From assembly GCA_021292165.1 (NCBI GenBank), contig CM037880.1, forward strand, positions 27,860,232-27,924,231: a stretch of DNA of 64,000 bases. Direction: 5' to 3'. Origin of the DNA: Shinisaurus crocodilurus. Taxonomy: Eukaryota > Chordata > Lepidosauria > Squamata > Shinisauridae. The position numbers and the translations under genes are program-made. Positions 55,058-64,000 of this stretch are shown here, in pieces. The notes under the pieces are model-generated. The model made no database searches, had not been told where the DNA came from, and was given only the letters and a program-made list of their open reading frames with translations. Each line of letters opens with the position of its first letter. Position 1 is the stretch's first letter.

Positions 55058-55308
55058 CAGTAATACCTTGGATTGCAAGTAACTTGGTTTGAGAGCAGTT
55101 TTGCAAGACAAGCAAATTTTAAATATTTATTTAATTTTTTTTTACTTGATTTACAAGCGACATCTTGCAATACAAGTACTGTAGTACGGCTTAAATTAAA
55201 AATCTCTGTACAAATTTTTTTTGGGGGGATTTCATTTTGATATAAGAGTGTTTTGGATTACAAGCACATTTCCGGAACGAATTATGCTCTCAATCCAAGG
55301 CATGACTC
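55058..55308. mobile_element. Tigger-like MITE, copy 3, TA-flanked
   Basis: CAGTAATACCTTGGATTGCA ... CTCAATCCAAGGCATGACT, flanked by TA (55056-55057 and 55309-55310). Confidence 0.85.
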
Positions 55309-55597
55309 TATTGCAAAGTTTTATTTTAATCAGATCAGGTCTCTAAGAAATGCTGTGGTGCCATTGCAAAATTTCAGGCAACCAGGGCTGCTGTCACCAG
55401 ACAGCATCCTCGGGCAGCTGCTGGTGCCCTGGCAAGGGTCAGCAGCACTGACACCTGCCTTGGCCTCCCAAGTGGTTGATGCCTGCTTTGGCCTTCTTGC
55501 CCACAGGTTTCCCAAGCCACGGTGCTTATCCTAACACTTTAAATGTCCCATAATGTCATGGCACACCCAGTGTGGCATCGCATTTGAAACATAAATC

Positions 55598-55727
55598 AGC
55601 CTCCCACAACCTGGCGGCCTCCAAATGTGTTGGACTACATCTCCTGTCATCCCTGCTGCCTGGGGATTATGGGACTAGTTGTTGTCCGACACATCTGGAG
55701 GGTGGCAGGCTGGAGAAGTTTGATATA
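55598..55727. repeat. Palindromic MITE (CTACAACTCCCAG family)
   Basis: CCCACAACCTGGCGGCCTCC ... GTTGGACTACATCTCCTGTC mirrored by GGACTAGTTGTTGTCCGACA ... GGAGGGTGGCAGGCTGGAGA. Confidence 0.72.
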
Positions 55728-56023
55728 GACAGTAGGACTACGACATTTAATGGATTGACTAAAAAGGTGTCTGTAGGCAGATTTTAAAAATAAAGTGCCA
55801 TTTTTAATACAAGCACTTATAAAAACTGCAGCTGACAAGCATCACTTTAGAAGCGACATTCTTTCCTGGATGAGAGAGAAGAGGGCATGCCTCTTTTAAG
55901 ATTGTGCTCATTATAACATGGACGTAAATCATCTCAAGACAAAGAAAATTGGCTGGTTTTCCTTCGGAACTGTTGTTTTTACTCACATGCAGATTGATTG
56001 TTCAGTCAGTAGATTGACTAAGG

Positions 56024-56455
56024 ATGCAATCCTATATCCCTCCAACCCCGTCTGGGGGGGGCATAGGATTGGGCATAGAAGGTGCTGCGAGCTCGGAAAT
56101 CCCTTCTGAAATCGCAGTGCCGCAGAGCACCCACCCACCCCACCTCGTAGTCAGCACGGTTCTTTCCGCCCCCGCAGGGAACCAAACACAGAAGACCGTG
56201 TTCAGTTCCCCCATGGGGGGAGGCGTTCCCAGGGGTGGGGAGGGAAGGAACGAGGCACTGCCGGATTCCGAGGAATCCAGGCAGTGTCTCAGCCACCCCT
56301 CCTCGTGAAGAGAGGTAAAACATCTAGATGCTTTTGAGGGCAAGTGGAGTGTGGCAAATATCCTATCTGCTGTGCTCCTCCCGCCTTCAATAGGATGCCC
56401 ATAATCCTCCGAGTACGGAGGGTTACGGCAGCCTCATTGGATCGCGCTGCCCAAC
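56024..56455 (-). repeat. TTAA/GGGTGCAATCC-ended repeat family, copy 5
   Basis: TAAGGATGCAATCCTATATC at the left, ATAATCCTCCGAGTACGGAG ... GCAGCCTCATTGGATCGCG at the right. The interior AAATCCCTTCTGAAATCGCA differs from the other copies. Frames of about 100 codons here are shadows. It lies about 190 bp before exon D. Confidence 0.62.
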
Positions 56456-56647
56456 TCATACAATTAAAACAACAGATTTCTTTAATTGGTGATAGCCCTT
56501 GTTTTGGGGTATATGCTGATGCTGTGATTTAATATTTTTATTGTGAGCATCCCCAAACTCATGGAAAGACAAGATATATATAAGCATTTGAAGTAAATAA
56601 CGAAACGTGGGTCTGTGACTGAAACAGTCTTTTCCTCCTGATAACAG

Positions 56648-58168
56648 GAGGGTTCCGATGTCTTGGAATTGCAGAAAAAGAGGCCGCTTTGGGATTATGT
56701 GGAGAGAAGTACTTCTTTAACAAAGAGCTGCAAGAGTGCCAGGCTTGCCTCCTGTGTGAAGACGGGGCGGTTGCTTTCCCATGCTCCACTGTTAGAGATA
56801 CAGTTTGTTCGACGGCCACTGAAAACAAGCTGTCTGAGTCATGGGCTGCAAACCTTGTTTTACCCTTGACGGAGTCTGGCACTTCTCGAGTCTATCCTGG
56901 TTTTAACTTGAAGATAAAGGGAAAGCAAGAGTGTGACATAGGATCAGTAGAAGAGAACAGCTTGGTGTTCCAGCAGCACGGCTTAATGTGGGCTGACCTC
57001 AACTTCGCCGTGAAACACAGCTGCAGAAACTTCCTCCAACTTTCCTTAAAATTCAACAATAGCGAGGAAGGCTATGAGCTGAGTGGGATTCGGATTGAAC
57101 AGCCGGAAGGCAAAATTTTCCAGAGCGCTAGTGTGAGTGGTGCTGCAGAGATCGAACCGAGCCAAACTCTTTCAGTGTTTTTGAAGAGCCCCAACCAATT
57201 CTGCAACCAAAGTAAAGACTTAAATATTTATGACCTGAACACCCCCCTCAGCTTGTTTTGGTTATCCCACGATACGGGGGCAGTGGCCATGACTGCACAG
57301 ACGTCAACTGCAATGCACTACCAAACCAACTATCGGCCAACGTTTAAGTTAGTTTCTCTTTCTGACCCTTATATGCTAATGTTGTCCCACGATGGCAGGG
57401 CCATCAAGTTTACTGAAAAGGGTGTTGTGAAGTTTGTTTTCCACCAAGCCTTATACTCCATGGGTCACACCTGCATTCGTGAAGGGTTTTCCCTAGTTTC
57501 TTATCTCAACAGAAATGGCACCAGTGCGGAACTAATGACGGTGCATAAGTCTGGCGTCAATTATAGAGACACGTCAATCTCTGCCTCCGGGGCCACCAAA
57601 GTTGGAGCCGGGGACCTGATTAGCTTTGAGATCCTTTCGCCAGCACAATGCAATGTTCGTTATTTTGGAGATGGCTCTGGAATGAGCATGCTCAGCCTCA
57701 TCTGGATCCCATCAGAAGTTTCTGCTGCTCTTTCAGCCTCGGTGTCCTGTTACAGGGCTGCCTACAGGAGCCGTCAGAAACAAATTACTGGATTTTACTC
57801 AGGTTTCGTCCAGTGAGAAACAGATCCACCTGGTTTCTACTGGACAGCATGCTTGGAAATATTTTGTATTCACTGAAAGGGGAGTTGCCAGTGTTGTGTT
57901 TACTTTAAAGTTGATCCACTCTTGTAATATGCTCAGAGTGACTCTAAATCAGCTCATCAGTGATCATGTGCAGCCGAATGCAATTGCTCAGCAAGTTGGA
58001 GGCCAAATGCCAGAAGGAAGCATGTGGACCAGTCTTAGCCTTCGTTCTTCTTTTGAAGTTCGCAATGGCACAATGATCTCTGTTTCTCTAGATTGTGTGC
58101 GTGGCAGGGTCAACCACATTGCTCATGAACATGGCACCAGCTTATCTGTCTTATGGATTTCATCATAG
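56648..58168 (+). CDS. Plus-strand gene, exon D: EGF end, TNFR-like module, three beta-sandwich-like repeats (frame broken)
   Basis: The acceptor CTGATAACAG ends at 56647, phase 1. It reads GFRC, completing the EGF module, then CGEKYFFNKELQECQACLLC...C...DTVC, a TNFR-type module. Three related units of about 110-130 residues follow. Each has an F-x-x-x/E-x-G start, an inner Cys, Asn-glycosylation-type sites and an LSLFWLS / LSLIWIPS / LSVLWISS end. Unit 1 spans about 56850-57270, unit 2 about 57330-57720, unit 3 about 57790-58168. Units 2 and 3 start FTEKGVVKFVF and FTERGVASVVF. The frame of units 1-2 runs to a stop at 57814-57816, but unit 3 is in the +1 frame, ending TAG at 58166-58168. The shift lies between about 57717 and 57770. 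The repeat pattern suggests C1q/TNF-like jelly rolls, which I infer and cannot prove. The single large exon and 3' position are typical for such domains. Confidence 0.78.
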
Positions 58169-58600
58169 CCATCCCAGGAAGAAACACAAAACTTAACAAA
58201 AGAAATAGAAGGAATAAGTAAAAGTGATCGGTGGCATCCACTATTCCCATGTTGGGCTTTCTTTTTTTTTGGTCCTTTCTCTGGTTGCATTTGAGTAACA
58301 CAGAACTTGTCAGGGAGGGCATAGACGAGGCAAAACAAAAAGGTGATAGTAGTTGGCTAAGATGGACGTTAGTTCTTAAGCTACTCTGGGGGGGGGGGGT
58401 CAATCAGTTGGCTTTCAGTATGATTTTATTATCCTAGTGGAGGTAGGGTTATGAAGCTGAGCATTGGATGTGCAGTTCGGACCAAAGGCTACATTCATAC
58501 ATTGACAGTGTGGTGTGGGATCCACTTCCATGTAGTTTAAACCTAGGTTCCCTTTTGATATCTGTTAGGAAGAAGCCTTGGGGGTTGGGTGATCAGCAGG
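58169..58600 (+). other. Probable 3' UTR of the plus-strand gene
   Basis: Follows the stop at 58168 without a repeat until about 58640. No AATAAA was noticed, so the 3' end is undefined. A G-run of ten lies at 58388-58398. Confidence 0.4.
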
Positions 58601-58640
58601 GGTGGCTCAAAGCATTTAACTGGCTGAGGCAAAGGACAAG

Positions 58641-59047
58641 ATCATAGAATAATAGAAAAGTAGAGTTGGAAGGGGCCTACAAGGCCATCGAGTCCAACCC
58701 CCTGCTCAGTGCAGGAATCCAGGTCAAAGCATCCCTGACAGATGATTGTCCAGTTGCACCTTGAACGCCTCCAGACTGGGAGAGCCCACCACCTCCATAG
58801 GTAGTTGATTCCATTGTCTTATTGCTCTAACAGTCAGGAAGTTTTTCCTGATGTTTAGGTGGAATCTAGGTTCCTGTAACTTGAGCCCATTATTCCGTGT
58901 CCTGCAAACTGGGATGATCGAGAAGAGATCCTGGCCCTCCTCTGTGTGACATCCCTTCAAGTACTGGAAGAGTGCGATCATATCTCCCCTCAGTCTCCTC
59001 TTCTGAAGGCTAAACATGCCCAGTTCTTTTAGTCTCTCCTCATAGGG
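58641..59047 (-). mobile_element. CR1 LINE B, 3' segment
   Basis: CR1 tail (GAATAATAGAAAAGTAGAGT, TTGGAAGGGGCC) followed in minus frame 59131-58724 by YEERLKELGMFSLQKRRLRG, FSIIPVCRTRNNGLKL and NQLPMEVVGSPSLEAFK, the CR1 ORF2 C-terminus. Interrupted by a hAT element at 59048. Confidence 0.92.
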
Positions 59048-59952
59048 CAGTGATGGCAAACCTTTTTGAGCCTGAGTGCCCAAACTGCAACACAAAACCA
59101 ACTTATTTATTTCAAAGTGCCAACACTGCAATTAAACCTGAATACCGAGGTTTTAGTTTTAGTAAAACAACTCATACAGTTGTCCGAACTAATTAACATC
59201 TTTTGTCTTTAAAGAAAAATACAACAGAGCTTTCAATGATACAGTTTTTTGTTGGAAAAAAAATCAACTCAAAAAATTATTATAGTACTACATTGTACAC
59301 ATAGTCTGAAGGGAATTTATACAAACTTTTTAAATAATTAGGCACATGTATTTTTGGATAAGGGATTCTTAACTTGTAATATGATTATATGCCAGACTGA
59401 AATTGTATGGGGCAAGCTTTACCCCGGGTCCTTTCCCTGCTTCTACAGGTGTCGGATTAGTAAAAGTAAAAGTCAACCTGTACTAGGATGAGCAAGATAA
59501 ACAAGAAAACTAAACGTGCTTAACACATTTTAAACACTTTATGTCTTGGACTGCAAACACTGCATTAGGTAAAAGTTTGCATTGGGCATGCTTTTGCACA
59601 ATTAATGTGATTTTTGCTATTGCATGCATGCTGATAATTTGTCAAACCTTGGCTCATACTCCGTTAGTTTGAGAGCAACACATGCAGCACTCGGGTCAAC
59701 TGTTAGGGCTTTACATCCAAGCCATGCTCTGTGCATCATTCTTCAAAATCTTTTAAATGTGATAACAATGTAGAAAAGAATTCTGTAACAGGAATTCTAG
59801 AATAAAATCATTCTGTTCCACACTGTGAGAAAGAACCAAGATCTTAGGTTTGCAGAAGTGTCTTTTCGTGATCTGATGACAAGGGCTCGAGTGCCCACAG
59901 AGTAGGTCCCTGCGTGCCAGCTGTGGCACCCATGCCAAGGTTCGCCATCCTG
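59048..59952. mobile_element. Non-autonomous hAT element, 905 bp, perfect 8-bp target duplication
   Basis: Starts CAGTGATGGCAAACCTTTTT and ends AAGGTTCGCCATCCTG, whose reverse complement CAGGATGGCGAACCTT is the inverted terminal repeat. TCATAGGG is on both sides (59040-59047 and 59953-59960). The interior is AT-rich with GAGTGCCCAAACTGCAAC and CAAAGTGCCAACACTGCAAT near the left end. No transposase frame. Confidence 0.92.
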
Positions 59953-60782
59953 TCATAGGGCCTTGTTTCCAGTCCCTTTATCATCCTTGTTGCCCTCCTC
60001 TGAACCCTCTCCAGTTTGTCTACATCCTTCTTAAAGTGTGGGGCCCAGAACTGGACGCAGTACTCAAGATGAGGCCTAACCAGTGCCGAGTAAAGGGGAA
60101 TTATCACTCAACGTGATTTGGAAGCTATACTTCTATTAATGCAGCCCAAAATAGCATTTGCCTTCTTTGCAGGCACATCGCATTGCTGGCTCATATTCAG
60201 TTTGTGATCTACCACAATTCCAAGATCCTTCTCACTTGTAGTATTGTTGAGCCAAGTGTCCCCCATTCTGTAACTCTGCATTTGGTTTCCTCTCCCTAGG
60301 TGCAGCACTTGGCATTTATCCCTGTTAAATTTCATTCTGTTGTTTTTGGCCCAGCGCTCCAGCCTACCGAGGTCACTTTGAATTTTGTTTCTGTCTTCCA
60401 GAGTATTAGCTGTTCCACCCAACTTTGTGTCATCTGCAAATTTGATAAGCATTCCCTGTACCTCCTCATCCAAGTCATTAATAAAAATGTTGAAGAGCAC
60501 TGGGCCCAGGACCGAGCCCTGTGGTACCCTGCTCGTTACCTCTCCTCAGTTTGAGAAGGAACCATTGATACTCTTTGAGTCCGATTCTGTAGCCAATTGT
60601 GGATCCACCTGATAGTTGTTCCATCTAGCCCACTTTCAGCTAGCTTGCTAATCAGGATATCATGAGGCACTTTGTCGAAAGCTTTGCTGAAGTCCAGATA
60701 TATAATGTCCACAGCATTCCCACAGTCCACAAGGGAGGTTACCCGATCAAAAAATGAGATCAGATTAGTCTGGCAGGATTTG
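59953..60782 (-). mobile_element. CR1 LINE B, 5' segment (reverse transcriptase)
   Basis: Minus frames read MLFNIFINDLDEEVQGMLIK, FADDTKLGGTANTLEDRNKI and [20 protein letters not shown], as in CR1 A. 5'-truncated near 60782. About as diverged as copy A by eye. Confidence 0.92.
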
Positions 60783-60789
60783 TCTGGCA

Positions 60790-61330
60790 GATGCTGCCCT
60801 GTTCCACATAAAAAAGCAAACTGGACTGGCAGTTGAATTTTACTTCAGCATTGGTGACAGGACAGAGTCCTCCACTGCAGTTGAGGGCAGCAGGCTACTT
60901 TAGAGGGTGCAGGGCAGATTTTGTGGCCTGCAACAGAGGGGAATGGCAGCACTGGTCACTTGAGGCAGTTGCCTTTCTCTGCCTAATGGTAGGACCGGTC
61001 CTGGTGATCAAAGTGGTTATTTCCCATGACTGAGTGGCTGGGGGACTCTGACATTCCAAGATATTATACTTCTCCACCATTTGGTCCCTTCTAACACATT
61101 TTCTTACAGATGGCTACAACTCATTCTTTGAGAGTGGGCCCTTATGGACTGAAAGTGGCACCACCCACACAGAAGAGGGAGGTATTGGCTGGCTTGGGAA
61201 AACAACAAGATTTGCAGAAGTACAAAAAATATTTAGGAACTGGGGGTGGGTGAGATCAGAAAAATGAGAGGAGAAATGGAATAAGGTATCCAGAAAGAAG
61301 GCATGGCTGGCTGGCTGGAACTTCCAGGTT
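60790..61330. other. Gene-free stretch, no recognisable element
   Basis: Unique-looking sequence with TGGCTGG repeats near 61305. Nothing placed. Confidence 0.4.
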
Positions 61331-61331
61331 C

Positions 61332-61530
61332 TAAAGCAGTGTACCCTTGGCTCACTGGTAGAGTATGTGCTTTGCATGCAGAAGGTCCTAGGTTTGATCC
61401 CCGGCATCTCCAGGTAGTGCTGGAAAAATTCCTGCCTGAAACCTGGGAGAGCCGCTGCCAGTCAGTGTCGACAATATTGGGCTGTACCAGTGGTCTGACT
61501 GGGTGTAAGGCAGCTTCCTATGTTCCTACT
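61332..61530 (+). repeat. tRNA-derived SINE, copy 3
   Basis: A-box-like TGGCTCACTGGTAGAGTATG, B-box AGGTTTGATCCCC, then CGCTGCCAGTCAGTGTCGAC and GTAAGGCAGCTTCCTATGTT. Full length. Confidence 0.88.
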
Positions 61531-61589
61531 CTGGAATAGCAATTGCTGGGAGATGAAAATGGGGTTGTTGGCTTCCCAGATGCATCTGA

Positions 61590-61665
61590 TTGGTCACTGT
61601 GGGAAACACGATGTTGGACTAAATGGACCTTTGCTCTGATCCAGCAGGGCTTTCCTTCTGATGTT
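61590..61665 (+). repeat. CR1-like LINE 3' tail
   Basis: GGACTAAATGGACCTTTGCT, CTGATCCAGCAGGGCTTTCC and TTCTGATGTTCTTGCC match the 3' end of the mosaic at 50700-51860. Confidence 0.6.
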
Positions 61666-61669
61666 CTTG

Positions 61670-62400
61670 CCAGATGAATATGGGATCCAGCCACATGGAA
61701 GTAGCTCCCCCTCTAATAATGTATGGATCGGTCCTGAAATGCAACTTGTCTTTCTCTTTCCACCTGCTGCAGAATTCCCATATGGTGGATTTCATTCTAA
61801 CAAAATTAGGATCCAAAAAGAACAGAATGGTGTCAAAACATTCAAAACCAATTGTAATAAGGCGAGATGTGATTTCTGTATCTGTACCATTTCTAGTGTC
61901 CAGTTTTATGCTTAGAAATAAAAGGTGCGTGCAATCCAACCCCAGGCCTAAGCAGAGATACTATATGGCCCAACAGAAACTTCCTGCCTGGAGTGTGCCA
62001 GCCATTCCCTGGAAGAGGAAGCAAGAACGCTATTACCAATTCCATGCTCTGATGGGGTATTTACGCAAAACTCAAAGTGCAGCATAAACTGAGCTGGACC
62101 CCAGGCTGAACTAGGGTGGCCTCTTATGAATCACCAAAAAAGAGGACATACATCCCCACCAAAAAAAGGACACCAATTTGCATATAATTTATAATATATT
62201 TTATATGCATAGATGCAAATGTAGAAATTATTATAATTTAAATAGAAATACAGTACATCTCACCATCGTGTGGAAGGCTGTGAGCTTCCTTGCTCAAGTC
62301 CGCTGTCGAGATGTCAACTGTTGATGGGCAACTTCAAGGCCCAGCTCTTCCTTCTGATGGTTCTGTATCTTTAAACTGGACTTGGACTGGACCGCCCTTC
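61670..62400. other. Gene-free stretch, no recognisable element
   Basis: Overlapping frames of 84-137 codons in three frames have no domain signature. AT-rich part at 62160-62260. Nothing placed. Confidence 0.4.
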
Positions 62401-62408
62401 CAATAGAG

Positions 62409-62543
62409 CAGTGTTCTCCAACCTTGGGTCCCCAGATGTTTTTGGCCTACATCTCCCAGCATGCCCCAGCCAGCATAGCTGGCTGGGGCATGCTGGGAGT
62501 TGTAGGCCAAAAACATCTGGGGACCCAAGGTTGGAGAACACTG
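62409..62543. mobile_element. hAT-type perfect-palindrome MITE, 135 bp, 8-bp target duplication
   Basis: Starts CAGTGTTCTCCAACCTTGGG and ends CCCAAGGTTGGAGAACACTG. Its two halves are complementary over nearly the whole length, meeting at GCCAGCATAGCTGGC. CAATAGAG flanks it at 62401-62408 and 62544-62551. Confidence 0.93.
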
Positions 62544-62559
62544 CAATAGAGAACAACTT

Positions 62560-63190
62560 CAAAATAGAGGATGGTCCTCTGGCAGCCCTTCAAGTAGAGG
62601 ACTGTCCTGTATAAAAGAGGACACATAGCTACTCTAGAGTGAGGGCTGGAATGCAGGAACAAGAAGCAAGCACACCAGCCTCCTGTTCTGGAGGATGGCT
62701 GGCATGCGGCTGTGTGTGCCCATGCGCTAATGCTGGGGAGAGGGAGAAGTGCTTCATTGGGCCCGATCATTACTGTGGTGATCCCTCCGCATCCACACAG
62801 CACCAGACCCCAGTCAAGTGCAGGGGTGGGCAGGCTGGGTGGGCAGGCTTCAGGCTTGCAGGATCTATTTGGTTTTCATTCTAGAGCCCCAAGACCCACC
62901 AACTAGAGCCTGGTGTGGAAGACATACAGAGCTTCCAGATGGAGGGCTCCTGGTGCTACCAAACAAAAGGCACCTGTGGTGCCGAGTCCCCCCCCCTGTG
63001 TTTATTTCCCCTTAGTTGCGGTTATTTTGCGGCCAGGCAGCTGCTTCCTGTTAGGGTCTGGAAAGATGTACAGACTCGAGTCTTCGAGGTATTTCATCTG
63101 GCTGAGCCGGGCAGGGTTATTCTCCTTCAAGTGGCCACCTTCCAGTCTAATCTAATGGGTGGTAATTGGCGTTCCATGCTTGAGTGCTTC
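62560..63190. other. Gene-free stretch, no recognisable element
   Basis: GC-richer than average. Short frames only; nothing placed. Confidence 0.4.
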
Positions 63191-63195
63191 CATGC

Positions 63196-63538
63196 GCAGG
63201 GCTGGCGTCAAATAGTAGGCATGGTTGGGCACCTGCTGAGGGTCCACATCCCACTTAAAAGCCCCCTGCGGGGGCTCCTCCCCTTCACCACTGCAACTTG
63301 CTCGTTCATCTGCCTCTTGCTCTGGCCCAGACAAGAGGTGGTGAGGAGGAGGAGGAGCAGGAGATGCCACGGCCTGCTTGCTCTCTGGCTCTCTGCCTGT
63401 CAAGCAAGCAAGTGGTAGCAATGATGAAGAGCCATTGCAGCTGGTGACAATGGCAGTGAGAAGGTAGACTCACTGAGGGAGCGGGCCATTGAGGGTGCCT
63501 TGTCCAAGGGCCCTCAGAAACCTGGAGCCAGCACTGCC
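63196..63538. repeat. Non-autonomous DNA-transposon-like repeat, copy 3
   Basis: CAGGGCTGGCGTCAAATAGT ... GGGCCCTCAGAAACCTGGAG followed by CCAGCACTG. TIR-like ends CAGKGCTGG. No matching 8-bp flanks found. Confidence 0.65.
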
Positions 63539-63539
63539 T

Positions 63540-63830
63540 TTGAACTTGTTGGGAGAGCTAACTGGGTAGTCTTCCCTTGGCCAGGGGGAAATAAATGGGG
63601 CATCACAGCTTTTGTAAATGGGATGTTGGGAGTTTAGGCTGTCTCTCTGAAGAAACTCCAGTTACTGTAGGGTTGTAAGTTCTATATTTTTGTTTTGTGC
63701 CTCCTTTGTTTCCCCTCTTGTCTTTATGCTTTGTTGGTAATAAACTTTCTTCTCTAATTTGGAGCTTGGGGTGTGATTTTAGACTAAACTCAAGGGAGGG
63801 ACTGTGTTTTGTTTCTCTCCCCAGCCAGCC
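63540..63830. other. Gene-free stretch, no recognisable element
   Basis: A GGTAATAAACTTTCTTCTCT stretch near 63738 contains AATAAA. I cannot assign it; it may be part of an LTR or another repeat. Confidence 0.35.
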
Positions 63831-63837
63831 TGGCTTA

Positions 63838-63918
63838 TCCTGCATTGAGCAGGGGGTTGGACCCGATAGCCTTGTAGGCTCCTTCCAACTCTATGATCTA
63901 TGAAATCTATGAAAGGAG
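63838..63918 (+). repeat. 5S/CR1-tail SINE, 5'-truncated copy 5
   Basis: Only the tail is present: CATTGAGCAGGGGGTTGGAC ... CTTCCAACTCTATGATC with ATCTATGAA repeats. Confidence 0.75.
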
Positions 63919-64000
63919 ATAAGGAGGAAGGGAGACACAGCTGGTTGTCCATCTTCTTCCAGGGGGCCTAATAACCCCCAAAATTGTCACAGCACCTATT

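Noticed and set aside
57640..57735. A mini-intron restoring the frame between units 2 and 3 of exon D
   Set aside because: TTTCTGCTGCTCTTTCAG looks like an acceptor, but any donor would have to remove the conserved LSLIWIPS end of unit 2 and leave an intron of under 90 bp.
61674..62087. 137-codon plus-strand frame
   Set aside because: No domain, low-complexity composition, overlapping frames in other registers, no splice context.

Overview
The window is nuclear DNA from a vertebrate, almost certainly a squamate reptile (a lizard is the best guess). It is AT-rich, with genes split into short exons by GT/AG introns, and most of it is interspersed repeats: CR1, L2 and L1 LINEs, a second APE-type LINE, tRNA-derived SINEs, 5S-rRNA-derived SINEs with a CR1-like 3' tail, hAT/Tigger/TTAA-type MITEs and LTR remnants. 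The species call is inference from the repeat mix. There are no prokaryotic features.

Region 1-23.7 kb (minus strand) is the 5' part of APBB1IP (RIAM), the Rap1/talin/Ena-VASP adaptor. Five coding exons with clean splice sites and compatible phases are visible. They run from the start codon at 12721 (talin-binding helix), through a second helix and the proline-rich block, to the first Ras-association exon at 90-249. The rest of the gene lies beyond the left edge. A non-coding first exon with donor at 23493 sits in a GC-rich promoter near 23.5-23.75 kb. The introns are repeats.

Region 24-45 kb is a gene-free repeat field. A CR1 LINE (25.6-31.2 kb, minus) was invaded by another LINE, which left a 138-bp target duplication, and by an L1 with a 14-bp target duplication. 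Beside it is an unclassified element (31.25-33.13 kb) with a G-rich minisatellite and repeated octamer/CCAAT modules. At 39.9-43.5 kb is a nest of LTR pieces with a 40-bp minisatellite split by a solo LTR.

Region 45.2-58.2 kb (plus strand) carries a second gene, divergent from APBB1IP, which I cannot name. A CpG-rich likely promoter (45.2-45.7 kb) is followed by exons at about 48.65, 52.4, 54.7 and 56.6-58.2 kb. They encode a signal peptide, a Cys-pair region, a Gln-rich coiled coil, TNFR-like Cys modules around an EGF-like module, and three tandem copies of a beta-sandwich-like unit (C1q/TNF type by inference). Three reading-frame breaks, all +1, mean it is either a young pseudogene or a gene with assembly indels. 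In human the neighbour on this side of APBB1IP is GAD2 on the same strand as APBB1IP, so this divergent gene is not the human neighbour.

Region 58.2-64 kb is again repeats: a CR1 split by a hAT element with a perfect 8-bp target duplication, a tRNA SINE, a palindromic MITE with a perfect 8-bp duplication, and fragments.
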